DNA of 64,000 nucleotides from Hsuehochloa calcarea (GCA_036346395.1 CM070594.1:17889385-17953384), one strand, 5' to 3'. Shown: positions 43,675 to 55,220, numbered from the stretch's first letter. A program made the numbers and translations. The notes: generated by a model from the letters alone, not told the origin.

Positions 43675-46600
43675 TGTCGAACCCGGGAACGAAGGATTCC
43701 GAATTCTCTGTGTTTTCCATACTAGTCCAGTATTTCTAGTGTACACAGTCTAACAAAAAGTGTCATCACATTCATATCACGCATTTATCTAACATGAATC
43801 AGAGTTTATTACAAAATGGGCCTGAGGCCAAATAAAATAACACAACGAAAAGCAAATAAGTAGTAGTAGGCCACACGATGCGCCATAGGCAATCGTCTGG
43901 AGGCGTAGGTCTAAACGTCTGGATTCTCACCGTCAGGATAGAAGTCTTCTCCTGAATAAGTATTATTCAGCAAGAGTGAGCACAACTTTCGTGCTCGCAA
44001 GTTACACCCAATAAAGAGATATGATGCATGCATAAGTAAACAAGTGAGGCTGATAGGGTTTATTTGCGTAAAGAAGCATTTTCAGTTCTAAATATTCATA
44101 GTAAGTTTCACGGCAATTTTTAATCTATAACTAAAATAAGAATTTAAATTGACAGTTTTATAGTGGATAACCTCCATATGAAACATGGTGATGGATACCC
44201 TTCTATCATATGGCTAACCACCCAATTTTTACCACAAAGATTCACCATCCTAGAATTATTTACTAAAATCATTGTAAAACAAAAAACAAAGTCTAACTTA
44301 GAGTGGCTTTGCTCAGCATGTCCATGACCGTGGATACGGCTATTCGAATAGTTTTACACTCTGCAGAGGGGGTACAACTTTACCCACAAGAGATAATTTA
44401 CCCGTTATGTCGGCTAATACACGCTTCCTTAGGCGTGTGACTAAGCAATTATCACAAGACGTTTCAAATGTTCTATCACACTGCTAATACGACCGCTAAG
44501 GTTTCACTTCCATTGGGTTAACCACCACCGAAACCACCTCTTGCACGGTGGGAATAATGTTTAACCAACACCCACTCAACAAAATAGCACATAAAGCAGT
44601 TGAAGTATGACAAGTTAATAAGTCTAGTTCTCGCCCATAGAGAACATGTGGTAGTGCGGTGGAGCTTATGAAGATGCGACTCAAAGGCCGGTCCTTAACT
44701 GACTTGGGAGACTTCCAAAATTAACCCCTAGGCCTCAATCCTACCCGGATCGAGCCCGTGCATAAACCTGCATCCACCAGCTGTCCATTCCGCCCAAGTA
44801 CAAACCCATTTTTTATTTTTATTTTTCAAAGACATTTGCAAAAATCCACCATGACAAAACAATGTCATAGACTTTTAATCAATACTTGCTATTTTGGCTA
44901 AAATTCCCCAAAATCAAATATTTCTGATCTAAGCAATGTCTAAGCATATATTTATTTTTAATTTTTTATTTGACTAAGGTGATAAGAAAATAATGATTCA
45001 ACATACAATATTGGCTATACAAAGGAACTGGATTAACTAAGAATTTAAAATAATAATTTAAAACAACTGAATAAAATTATGCATGCAATAGTAATTTAAA
45101 AACAGAATTGAATAACTTTAAAATACTGGGATCATATTGATCAATGATATAACTTTCCTTGCTCGATGTCCTGGTAATCTCACTCTTCAACAAGGTCGAG
45201 CTCTCCGGAGTCGATGAGATCTATACGCGAAAATAAGCCAAATTCAAAAAAATTCAAATAATACACAAAAAAATTCAAACGGTCATTAAAATTAACTCTA
45301 AATGAAATAATTTTGGTTTAGTTAGCTAGATCTTGATTTTATACAAATTTTGAAATTTGATTCACCCAAATCGTAGTTCGTATGAAGAAATACAGGCTCG
45401 TGGAAGTTTAAAACTAAACAAAATACTAAAATCAGATTTTATTGATTTTTCCAATTATTTTTCTAAAGGAAATTCGAATTATTGCGCATGCTGACGTGAG
45501 CGTGTAAAAATTCTGATTTTCGGCCAAATTATTTTTATATTGGAAATGTTTTGTGTCACTGACATGTGGGCCCCACAGTCATAGACTGGGTCCACGAAAT
45601 CGGCACGAGTCCACAGTGGACTCGGCTCACGGAACAGTGCAGGGGGGGGGGGTTGCTGGCGCGGTGGCTGATGCAGGCAGCCACATCCTGCGTGGCACCG
45701 AGGTGGTAGTGACGTGGTTGCGCCACGTCAGCCCGATGCCGGCGGTGCTCCGGCTTCGGCGTCGCCGGTGCTACGCGGCTAGGCGAGGCGCATGAGTGCG
45801 TGCAAAGGAATGAGGGGGTGGCCAGGAATCTAATGCGCTACCTTGCGGTGGTGGGGCACGGCGAAAAGGTCGTCAGCGGCGATTTTGGGTCGACGGCGGA
45901 GATGGAGCTCCCGAGGTCCTCCGGCGAAGCCGAGGTGCGCACGAGGTTCGCAGTGACGTCGCGAAGCTTGAGGTGCGATCGGGGCAGCCGGAGCGTGGTC
46001 GTCGGCAATGGAATTTAAGCTTGACAAAGCTTCGACCAGCTGCGAGGTAACTCAAAATCAAGGCGCGAGAGAGGGATCGGAGTGAGGAGAGCTGGGGTGC
46101 TGGGTGGAGGGAGAAATTGCGCACCTTGTGCTCTCTTTTATAGGCTGAGGGGAGGTCGGGAGGCAGAGATCGTGCGCGCGGGGTTCTCGGAGGCAACGGC
46201 AAACGACGGAGTAAATGCGCTTTAATGAGAGGATAATGGCCAGGAATGAATGCGGTAGACACCGACGGTTTGAATGCGCATGAATACGCGAGGTAAGGGG
46301 GAAGGAATCGCGGAATTGAAAGACCGCCGTGCGGCGTCAATGGCGGCGTCGACGCGGGAGCTGGAGGAAGGAGAAGGTGAGGTGGAAGACGGTACTGTGG
46401 CGTGGGTCCCACCCGTCGTGGTCTGGGCGAGAGTGAAGCAGCGAGCGGGAGGCGTCGGCCGTCCGATTTAGATGGACGGCCCGCACCGATCGCGCGTGGC
46501 GGAGGAATTGTGATGGGCCGAAAGGATTTGGCCCAGGCACTGTGCGGCGAATATTAATTGTTTTTTCAATTTAAATAATTCAAAAAATTCATTTAAGCTT

Positions 46601-46826
46601 TAGGAACTAGCAAATAAAATCCAAAAATTATGAGAAAATTCACATAAATTCTCTAAGACATTCTGGATTTAAATAAAATATTTGCAACTTAAAGTTGGTA
46701 ATGGATTTTGCAAATCAATTATTTTGGCTTTGAAATAATTAAGGAAATACTTTTAAATTTTTAGAAAATTCCACAAAAATAATTAAATTTATTTTTAAAT
46801 TGAAATTTGAAATTTGGGTTGTTACA
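43675..46826 (-). repeat. 5' LTR of the outer gypsy element (3152 bp)
   Basis: Full-length LTR from TGTCGAACCC to GGTTGTTACA. Positions 43675-44296 match the truncated 3' LTR. A minus-strand TATAAAAG (about 46136-46143) within GC-rich sequence (45550-46550) is the probable promoter. A palindrome-like CCGTCCGATTTAGATGGACGG lies at 46461-46481. Frames on both strands at 45553-46540 are composition artefacts of this GC-rich part. Confidence 0.92.
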
Positions 46827-46831
46827 TCTTT

Positions 46832-48460
46832 GCATGATAGCTTTACTTGATGTCAGGATGCCTACTTGATATTTCTTGAGTGTTGTTGGGTGTTAGAATT
46901 TTAAGAGTGACTTTCTATAGATTTGAGTTTTGTTGCTTGATGTCAGGATGCCTCTGTGAATGATTTTATTCATGCACTTGTCAATGATTTTATTCATGCA
47001 TCCGTGAATGCCTCTGATTTGTCATGAAATGAGCGATTGAGGATTTTTTTCATACATCTATGAATGTAGTAGGCACAAATTAACATCTGTGAATCTGATT
47101 GTCATGATTTTTTCATGGGACAGTTATGTTGTTTCCCCTGTACACATTTGACTTATCTACCCCCTCATAGTAGTATCTAAAGCTAATGTACAAAACTGAA
47201 TTAACATGTGTGTTGCATGTCCGGGGAGGATTTTACTTGGAATTTTCTGAGATGACTTCTGTGAGGCTTAAGGATTTGTGAATTTTCTTTGGTTTGGAAG
47301 GTGGAGATTCGAAGGATGATTGGATGGAGATTCGAACACAAAACTAAAGAGAAGAATCAAGATGGCTATCGTTCTTCAGTGCAGTGGTTCTAGCTTTCAT
47401 GCTAGCTTGATATAGCGATAGTCTTTGTATACATTGGTAGTAACTTCAATTTTGTTTGGTTCATTTTAACATTAGTGATGTATATATTGGTAATTACTCT
47501 AGTTGAATCGGTTAGAAGAGATGTTAATTATCGAGAGATGAGTCGAAAAGAGTCTACTCTTGTCATGAAACGAAGTGATTGATGATTTTATCACGCATCT
47601 GTTAAACCGTGAAAGTTCTGCTTGGTTTAATGCACGTTTGACCATTCGATTGTTCCGTGAACCAAGTGATTGATGATTTTTCCACGCATCTTTGAATTTG
47701 TGAATGTTTTGTTTGGTTTCAATGTACTTCACCTGATAATATATGTCCAATGTAGTACTGATATTATATGTTCAATGTACTACTGACAATTCTTCACCTG
47801 ATTGCAAAATATCATCTTTGAATCGTTTATCCGTACAAATGAATTGTTAGTACAAATTCCATGTAACCAGCAATACAAATGAATTGTCAGTACAAACGAT
47901 TCAAAGAGATATCAGCAATACAAATGACCTGTAAAGAAAGCTAATGGTTTATCAGCAATCTAGCTAATGGTCAATTTGCATCAGCAATGGTTTATCAGAT
48001 AATGGTTCAAAGATGCAATACAAATTGCCTAGATTGCTGACCTGTAAAGAAAGGTAATGGTTCATTTGTACTCTAGAAAATAATGATGGCCTCTGGCAGC
48101 TACTGCTTAGGAAAAATTACTTGAGAAGGAGTATTGTCTCAAGCTGAGAGCAAGACTGGGGTTTCTCACTTTTGGCAAGGCATGATGGAAGTTAAAAACA
48201 TCAATGCCTTGGTTCAAATTTCAATGATGCATTTTGATGTCAAAGGTGCACAGGTGTAACATTGGTGCATTATTCTGGATTCAAATATCTTATACACAAT
48301 CAATGATTGTGCGTCAATTCATTATTTGTCAACAATTGTAATCCATCATGAAGTATAAATACAATGTAACCTATCATTGTGTACAAATATAACATATATA
48401 CATTCATATAGTCTAAACAAATTTGGGGGGGGGGATTCTATAATTTGTGTACAAATACAT
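46832..48460. other. AT-rich spacer with locally reshuffled repeats
   Basis: No coding sequence supported. Two kinds of local repeat are seen. A phrase of about 60-100 bp (gtcatgaa..gtgattgatgatttt..cacgcatct..tgaa..tttggttt) recurs in variants at about 46950-47100, 47565-47640 and 47660-47740. At 47860-48060, shorter phrases (agcaatacaaatga, acctgtaaagaaag, taatggtttatcag) are repeated in changed order. It may be intron-like cargo of the candidate PIF element that begins at 3939. Confidence 0.5.
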
Positions 48461-48469
48461 AAGAGAAAA

Positions 48470-48655
48470 ACGCAAATACAATTGAAGTATTGCAACTAGC
48501 GGTAACATGTTCTATTTGCCTCTAATCCTCCTTCATATGGTTTTTGAAGCCAAACGCTTTCAACAGATAGCTCCAGATTCTTAGAGAAGTGGATTATCAG
48601 AGAATCAGGAGCAAAATCTGAAAAATAAGAATCTAGGGCTCTACTAAACAATATA
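48470..48655. mobile_element. Right half of a PIF/Tourist-like MITE
   Basis: Closely related to 2921-3110 of the intact MITE (shared: gttgaagtatt-type phrase, tttacctctaatcctccttcatatgg-type core, agattct/agaatct terminal region). The left half is absent here, but a related left half lies at 3939-4170. TTA follows at 48656-48658. Confidence 0.65.
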
Positions 48656-48992
48656 TTAGTGCCGTCTACAAATGATATTAAGAATTACTATAGACAATAG
48701 GTATCTGTACTATTGTACACGCACTAAAGAAGCAGCCAGCTAGGATGGATGGTGCTACTGTTGGCCACAGTGTAATCATCAGCTGAGCCGTACACTGTTG
48801 CGTTGGGGGATCAGGCATGCGCATTTGTTACTCCTTTTAGGTCAGTTAGTTGGAAGGCAGGAAAATTAAGCTAAGCCTGGCTGCCTTGCTTGCACACCTT
48901 AACAAAGACATGAGTTTGGGGCAGGTTCAAAGTACGCAGCCGAAGAGCCGATCTAATCAAAAATCGCTTGCATGTTGGCGTAAACAATCTGT

Positions 48993-48993
48993 C

Positions 48994-49024
<31 letters not shown>
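48993..49024. repeat. (GT)n(GA)n microsatellite
   Basis: A compound dinucleotide run, about seven GT units followed by about eight GA units, roughly 400 bp upstream of the cyclophilin start codon. Confidence 0.95.
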
Positions 49025-49268
49025 TGCTTTCTTCAGAGTCAAACATTACAAAATTCAGAATCCCCTTTGGGCGAAGATGAACAAGGAATCGAGGGTGACA
49101 GATGATAGGTTGGGCTCCAGATTATTAGGTCGGACACTACACTAAACAACACGGGCTAAGAACTGAAGAAGCCCACATGCGTCGTCCAGCTTTGCAGCCC
49201 AGCCGCAAAACGATTCACTGAACCGCCCGAGGCCGACGCGGTAGGCACGAGCACAGCGTTACAAAATA

Positions 49269-49414
49269 CAGTGGCCGGTGCCCAACCCACACAACTCCGC
49301 CGCACGCGCACGGCGAGACCTACCAACACAACTCCGCCTCGGTCCGTTCACTCGTGCGTGCGCCCCCGCCCTCTCCTATTCGATTATCCAACCCCAGTGG
49401 CCGGTGCCCAACCC
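49269..49414. repeat. 20-bp direct repeat in the cyclophilin 5' region
   Basis: cagtggccggtgcccaaccc occurs at 49269-49288 and again at 49395-49414, ending five bases before the start codon at 49419. A second shared phrase, acacaactccgcc, also occurs twice between the copies (about 49290 and 49325). Confidence 0.9.
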
Positions 49415-49418
49415 CACC

Positions 49419-50115
49419 ATGGCGTGTCCGCCGGCCGTGTCCGCCTTCTCCGCCCTCGCACCGGCGCCGCACCACCACCACCACCTCGGCACCGCGGCCC
49501 GCAGCACCAGGGTACGCGGCGCGCGCCCGCTCCCCTCCGGCTCCGCCCGCGCCCTCAGGCTGGGCGCCCCCCGCCGCGCCGCCCTCGTCGTCCGTGCGGC
49601 GGCCGCAGAGGTGCGCACGCGTCCCGCGCTCCCCGAACCCTCGACCACATTACTGATGCGCGTTGGCGGTGCTCACTATCCATGCCGTCTGATTTTGAAC
49701 TTGTCTGCTGCTGCAGGGGGCCTTGGAGCTGCAGGCCAAGGTGACGAGCAAATGCTTCTTCGACGTCGAGATTGGCGGGGAGCCCGCGGGCCGGGTGGTC
49801 ATCGGGCTCTTCGGCGAGGTCGTCCCCAAGACCGTCGACAACTTCCGCGCCTTGTGCACTGGTCAGCATGCTAATCGATCAGTACTCCTGATTACCATTC
49901 TACTTCCTCTAATGTGTAGAGCAAATTCGTAGGAGTTGCTAGTGTCAGCACAATGTGCCTAGTAGTATATATCTGGACTCAGGCATTGCAGGTCTTACTT
50001 TATTTTATTTTTTTGGGTTGGCGCAGGAGAGAAAGAGTACGGGTACAAGGGCTGCTCCTTCCACCGAATCATCAAGGATTTCATGATTCAGGGTGGGGAC
50101 TTCCAGAACAACAAT
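49419..50115 (+). CDS. Plastid-targeted cyclophilin (peptidyl-prolyl cis-trans isomerase), first three exons only
   Basis: Cyclophilins catalyse cis-trans isomerisation at proline. The start ATG at 49419 (context caccATGGc) opens exon 1 (49419-49610), 64 residues rich in Ala, Arg, Ser and Pro with a His run and few acidic residues, as in chloroplast transit peptides. Exon 2 (49717-49861) reads LQAKVTSKCFFDVEIGGEP, AGRVVIGLFGEVVPKTVDNF and RALC. Exon 3 (50027-50115) reads EKEYGYKGCSFHRIIKDFM and IQGGDFQNNN. Introns have gt-ag borders (gtgcgc..ctgcag, gtcagc..gcgcag), and exon 3 ends at gtaagt. The active-site Arg, Phe, Met and Gln (FHRII, DFMIQGG) are present. About 100 C-terminal residues, including the usual Trp, are encoded by exons not found in the window. 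Intron 3 holds a solo LTR. It is either a gene with a very long or gap-interrupted downstream part, or a truncated copy. Confidence 0.85.
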
Positions 50116-50505
50116 GTAAGTAATAGTATCTTTTCCTGAAAATTAGCCAGCCCACCACTTCATTCCACACTGTTCACCGTCTGATTGTGCACCGAGTATC
50201 AAATTATCAATTCGTGGACAAGCAATTTGTCAGGTTCTCGATTGTGCTAGGTGGGCGTTTATCTAGCATTCTTCCATCCGTTTACTTGTAGGGTGCACCA
50301 AGGTCTCTAATTCAGAATTTCAGATGTGTTTCCCAATTAAATTGTTCAAATCTGAAGAAAACTCCTGGCATCTCCTCAGATTTTTCCCCCTTGTCCCTTT
50401 GAAATTAACTCAGGCTGTACTTTAATTTCGTCAAGTCAACTTAAGAATGGGATAGTAGAAATAGAAATAGAGGTTCCCATTCAATGCCATTGCTCAAACT
50501 AGTAC
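50116..50505 (+). other. Start of cyclophilin intron 3
   Basis: Follows the gtaagt donor. AT-moderate sequence with no exon seen: no GTGG-type continuation of the cyclophilin fold, and no frame with family resemblance. It ends at the target site GTTTA of the solo LTR. Confidence 0.6.
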
Positions 50506-50510
50506 GTTTA

Positions 50511-53500
50511 TGTTGGGATCCCGGATCACTGAATCCGAACCCTTTGTGTATTATGAACTAGCCCTATGATTAGTAGCTAGTTCACACAGTTGCAATATTG
50601 ATGAAATCATATCCGTACAGCAAAATATCTAAGAAGCAGACAAATTAATATTACTGAGTAGCAAAATGACCTTAAGGTCAAGGTTTACAGATTTTGCCAC
50701 GTAGGGCTTAAGACAACAGAGTAACTTGCAGTGGAAAGAAACAACTCGTGGTAGCCATCCGACATACCCACACGTAATCGAGTGGAGAACACATCTTAGT
50801 TCGTATAGTCTTCAAAGTACTCTTCATAGAATTCTGAGTTCCTTTTTTCTTTTTCGGTGACTAATCAACAAATGGTGTATAGCTATGAGTATATAAAGTA
50901 CTTAGCAAGTCGTAGGGAAATGTATGCAAATATTATTCATACAAGGCTTGACAAGTATATCTTTATGGCTATTTACCATAAAGTAATATTGAAAATAAAT
51001 ACAGTAAATAGATTGAAGAGTATAATTTAAAAGATTAAGTACATAAGTAAACAAGTTCTTTGAAACAACTAGTGGACACACTGTTCACTTGCCAAACCAT
51101 AAACCAAAACTAACCACTCCAATCCCAACCAAACCATTCCAATATTTTATAAAAATCTACCCCTCATGTGAAATCACCCGACATTATCCATAACCGGAGA
51201 CACGGCTATTCGAATAGTTTTTAACACTCTGCAGAGGTTGTACAACTTAACCCATAAGAAATAATTATCTTGATAAAAACACATGTTTTCTTAGACACGT
51301 GAATCAAGGAGAGACTATCACAAGGCTTTTACAAAGTTCTGTTTTGACTCGGTTCTACTCGCTAAGGCTTCGCCACCCTGGCCCCCTCTTGCGCCATAAT
51401 CAACCAAAACAGAATCGACTCAAAACATTGCTAATTAGTTGGTCAGGTCCACCCCATAAATAGACTTGTAGTTGTGCGACAAGGCTCAGATTAATGACGT
51501 ATAAAGTTGTAAGTTGAGTCCTTAGTGATTACTCAAGCGAGACAACAACATTCCAAAATCATCCTCTTTACTGCACGATCACTCGGCCGAGTATAAATCA
51601 TTTATGGTTCAATCCTGACCAAATGACAACCCTTGCCATGACACAATAACTTTTAATGACAGTGGCAACACCACAATTCCATATTTCATTAAGTCAAATT
51701 TAATCATATGAGCATATGATCGGGAATCCCATCATATGGCTAAAGCATGACTAAGCATATACGATACCCAAGTTGGTACTAAAATATGCCTAACTAAAAT
51801 TAACCCAACCTATGGTGTCCAAGGGTACATGTCATTGTTGACAATTAAGTATTTAACTATTCCCGAAAGCAGTTATTATAAAACTATCAATGCATATTGA
51901 TATAAAAAACAATATATATTTTTTTTAAAAAAATGGGTACAAAATGATCAAAGGTCTACGACTTGCCTTCGTTGAAGGTTTAAGATGCTTCGGCAGATGG
52001 TTCCAGGAATTCTTCAGAAAAATCAGAATTTACGCATCTGAAAGAGCCAAATAAATACAACAAATCCAAATAAAATACAAGAAATTACCAAATTAGTAGC
52101 GAAAGAAAGAGGCTAAATTTAGAAATAAGAATCGACGGAATCAGAGTTCGTATGAAGGAGAACGAAAATCCGGAAGTTTGCGCTCACATAAAACATAGAA
52201 AATAGGAAGGAGAAAAATTCAAACGAACATGTTGTTGATTTCGGTTTTCTTTACAGAGAACAAGGATTAAAGAAGTGACTGATTTGAGGACCCCACATGG
52301 AGGTGAGAGAGAGAGTTGGAAAGAGGAAGGAGGATGTGTATGACAAAGGGGATCCACAAGTCATTGGGCTAAGCTGTTGCTTCTTCTTAGGAAACTCCAG
52401 AGAGCAACACAGGGGTGACGCCGGGAAACTAGCAAAATGGAACCCCGCAAGCGAGACGGTTCCAACGGTGGTGGTGGCATTGCCGGCAGAGGTTTGGCGT
52501 GCAAAACGGCGTCGGGGTGCAAGGAAGTGACGGTGCTCCGGTGAAAGCGAGGGGAGCACGGCATAGAACGTCGCGAGGAGAATCCAACAGTAGTGACGAT
52601 GTCACCGGGGAATGGTCGATGGCGGTGGGAACAGCGGTGGAAGGCAGTTCGGCCGACGACGGGAGAATCGCGTTCATGGCCAGGAGAAAGCGAGGGAAGG
52701 GATGAAACTCTGGCGATGGAAGGAGGTGACCAAGAGGCACGCCGCGACGCGAGTGGCGCAGCAAATGGATGACCGGAGAGGGAGAACAGGGAAGGTGGCG
52801 CACGGCTGGCAGCGGGGAGATGGTGGCGCCGTTGAGCTGGGGGTGCTTTTGGGGAAAAGGAAAGGAGCACGATGTAAAACGTCGCGAGGCGAAGCTAATG
52901 GCAGTGACGACGTCGCCGGGGGATCAATAGCGGCGGCAGAACGCGAGGAAGATGGTGCTTCGGCCGGTGGTGGAAAAGCTTCGTTTGCGGCGAGGAGAGA
53001 GCGAGAGAGAGGGGCGAACTTCGGGGATAGGAAGAGGAAGCTGAGGGGCACGTCGTGATGTGTGTGGCGCAGCAAAGCGATCGCCGGAGAGGGAGAACAG
53101 AGAGGTTGTAGCTTACTGCTGGTTTTGGAGGAGGAAGAAGAAAGCACGGCAGCGAGCTTCGGTGGAGCTTGCGGAGGAAGAAGAGAGAGAGGGAGAGGGA
53201 GGAGGGGAGAAAGCATAGCAACCAAGCACATGGGGTGGCTTCACGGCACTGTGGCATGGGCGTGGTAGGCGTTATGGGAGAGCAACGGATTCGAGGATGG
53301 CGCAAGCATGGCCGACATGGTGAAAAGGGTGCTGGGCATGGTGCAGTCCTCTCGGAAGATGACAGGAAAACAGAGGAGAGAGAAAAGAAAAAGGAAAGGA
53401 AAAAGAAAATCCAGAAAATAAAATAAATTCAAAAATTTCAAGAAAATTTTATAAAATACTTTGGAATCTGAAAAGACCAAATAAAATACTTTTAGATTTA

Positions 53501-54109
53501 TTTGAAGTTTATTTTAATTAATTAAAATGTTTTTCCTTCAGAAATTCAATTTCACTTTAAATTAAACCGATAAAATCCAAATGATTATTTTTATTTTTAA
53601 AGCTTCAAGAGAAATCCCCACTTTAAATTAAAATTTGCAACAAACGAAATAACTTTCTGGAAAAGAAAAGAAATAACTTAAATTGAACTCCAGAGAATAG
53701 CAAAAGAATTGGAGAAAATCCAATAAACTCATTTTGAATTTAATTAAAGTTTGGTTTAATCGCTTAAAATGTTTTCATTTTGGAAGTTTCAATTTAAGCT
53801 TTAATTAATTTAATAAACTTCAAATGGTTCATTTTATTTCTAAAGCTTTAAAAAGACTCTAAATACGGGAAATATGAAAATAAATAAAAAGAACTCCACG
53901 GAAAAACAACCGGTCTTGGAAAAGGAATTACAAGAAAAATCTAGAAAAGCAAGTAAAACAAATTTTATTTAATTGGAGTTGGATTTACTCACATTAAATT
54001 GTTTTTAATTTATGAAATTTCAAATTAAGCTTTAACAATTTAGGAAAAATCAGATGATTATTTTTATTTTGAAAATTTCAAAAAGGCCTAAAAAAATTGG
54101 GATGTTACA
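50511..54109 (-). mobile_element. Solo LTR (3599 bp), Tekay-like, in cyclophilin intron 3
   Basis: Bounded by TGTTGGGATCCC and GGGATGTTACA, with a perfect GTTTA duplication (50506-50510, 54110-54114). It shares blocks with the solo LTR at 10823-13914 and the outer LTR (ctagctagttcacacagtt-like start; acggctattcgaatag with ctctgcagaggttgtac near 51190-51245; cgctaaggcttcgcc near 51360). A GC-rich middle (52290-53290) with purine-rich runs gives long but unsupported frames on both strands. The AT-rich end (53400-54100) contains several copies of a phrase like tttaatt(g/t)..gtttggttt. No internal element sequence remains. Confidence 0.92.
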
Positions 54110-54114
54110 GTTTA

Positions 54115-55215
54115 ACGAGAGGAAATGATCTGGGTCTTCAACAAAGGACCCTTGACATACTTGGTTTACGCACCATGGATAGCTCCAAAATATATGGCAT
54201 AATCTACTATCATTTTTTAGCAAGGGTGTTACCGGTTATCATACCAGCCACATGTTTATTGATATTGGGGTTGAGGAAATGCATTGCACTATACCCTATC
54301 CCCTGCAGCATATGGAGTCTTCCACAACCCCTGGGGTTCGTAAGTCGTGTGGTGGCTCTTGGATTATTTGTTTATGTTGTTGTCTAGGGCAGGTTTATTA
54401 TTATTATTATAGGGAAATGGCTAGAACAGGCTTGCGGAGCAGCTATTTTGCCATTAACTCCTAGTGAGCATTGCCTCATCCATTGACTTGGTCTATCATT
54501 CTATCCTAAAAAACACTGTGGAAGGGCATCTGATTATCTGTGTTCCATCACCCAACGTCTATTCTCTACAATTGATGGAAATTAGTTGAACATTGTGTAC
54601 ATAATATAGTGCAATACAGCTCCCCTTGCGCAACCTGTAAATTCTCTTCATTGTTAATCATACTCTAGGCGTGTGTGTAGCTACTCCTTGTCCCTTCCCT
54701 TTAATTTCCACCAAATGATAACCTTTCCTTATGACAAGCTAGCTGATAAATCTACAATACAACAGTTTACCAGGCCACATGGTACAGAAAGTCTCCATTT
54801 GGATTTTTTTTTTACATACTTGCTCCCTTGACGGGGTTGCTCATTGGTTAAGCTGATATTCCTTTTTTTCCTTTTTTGAGTCACAATGCTTAGAGAAGCT
54901 ACCAATGGCAATAATAACAGAATTTGAACAATCAGAATGCTTAAACAGATAACACAAGATTGGCCATAGGGTACAGGTTACAGTAGTTGGGCAAAGGACA
55001 TGTTTAATTGCAACATTATAGTATTTGTGTTTTATGTGGATTGAGGAGTAAAAGTATGAATATGAAGGATGAAAATGTAACTTCTCTGATCTAAGTAACA
55101 TGGAATCAAATCAATAAGCTGACTATCGGTGGGGTAGGGAACCATCTCATACCATTGATGCAGGTAAGCAAAGGCTGACACTGCCTACTTCGTAGTTCAG
55201 GCCTTCAGGGAAGTA
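54115..55215. other. Spacer, possibly more of cyclophilin intron 3
   Basis: No cyclophilin exon or other gene recognised in six frames. Contains a (TTA)n run near 54391-54406. Ends at the short LTR of a copia fragment (target-like ttaca at 55216-55220). Confidence 0.45.
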
Positions 55216-55220
55216 TTACA

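Larger units (their letters stand above)
4619..46826 (-). mobile_element. Chromodomain Ty3/gypsy element (Tekay/Del-like), host of nested insertions
   Basis: The element is read on the minus strand. It is flanked by a perfect 5-bp duplication TCTTT (4614-4618 and 46827-46831). Its own sequence lies in four pieces: 42020-46826 (5' LTR, primer site, leader, gag), 31561-33764 (zinc knuckle, protease region, RT, RNase H), 22392-23226 (integrase) and 4619-5932 (integrase C-terminus with chromodomain, 3' LTR fragment). Domain order gag-PR-RT-RH-IN-chromodomain and an initiator-Met primer site support a chromovirus; LTR length of about 3 kb suggests the Tekay/Del lineage. Without insertions it is about 9.1 kb. 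Stops and frameshifts in every piece, plus loss of most of the 3' LTR, make it inactive. Confidence 0.85.
3939..48655. mobile_element. Candidate composite PIF-like element split by the retrotransposon nest
   Basis: The left tip (GGCCCTATTAGGTATAGCTCC, 3939 onward) follows TTA at 3936-3938 and aligns in order with the left half of the intact MITE at 2738-3120. About 44.7 kb away, 48470-48655 aligns in the same orientation with the right half of that MITE and is followed by TTA (48656-48658). Between the two halves, once the outer gypsy element (4619-46826 plus one TSD) is removed, there remain about 2.5 kb: a GC-rich block at 4190-4613 and AT-rich repeat-bearing DNA at 46832-48460. This fits one MITE-ended element that had carried foreign DNA before the gypsy insertion. 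The right tip has lost the canonical GGCC. Two unrelated MITE fragments are the alternative. Confidence 0.35.

Noticed and set aside
45553..46540. Frames on both strands in the GC-rich zone
   Set aside because: Inside the outer gypsy 5' LTR; no family resemblance.
49271..49744. Alternative frame overlapping the cyclophilin first exon
   Set aside because: Out of frame with the clear cyclophilin exons and made of Pro/Arg/Ser low complexity.
52251..53305. Several frames of 100-185 residues
   Set aside because: GC-rich part of the solo LTR at 50511-54109. Low-complexity Ser/Pro/Leu or Arg/Gly translations.
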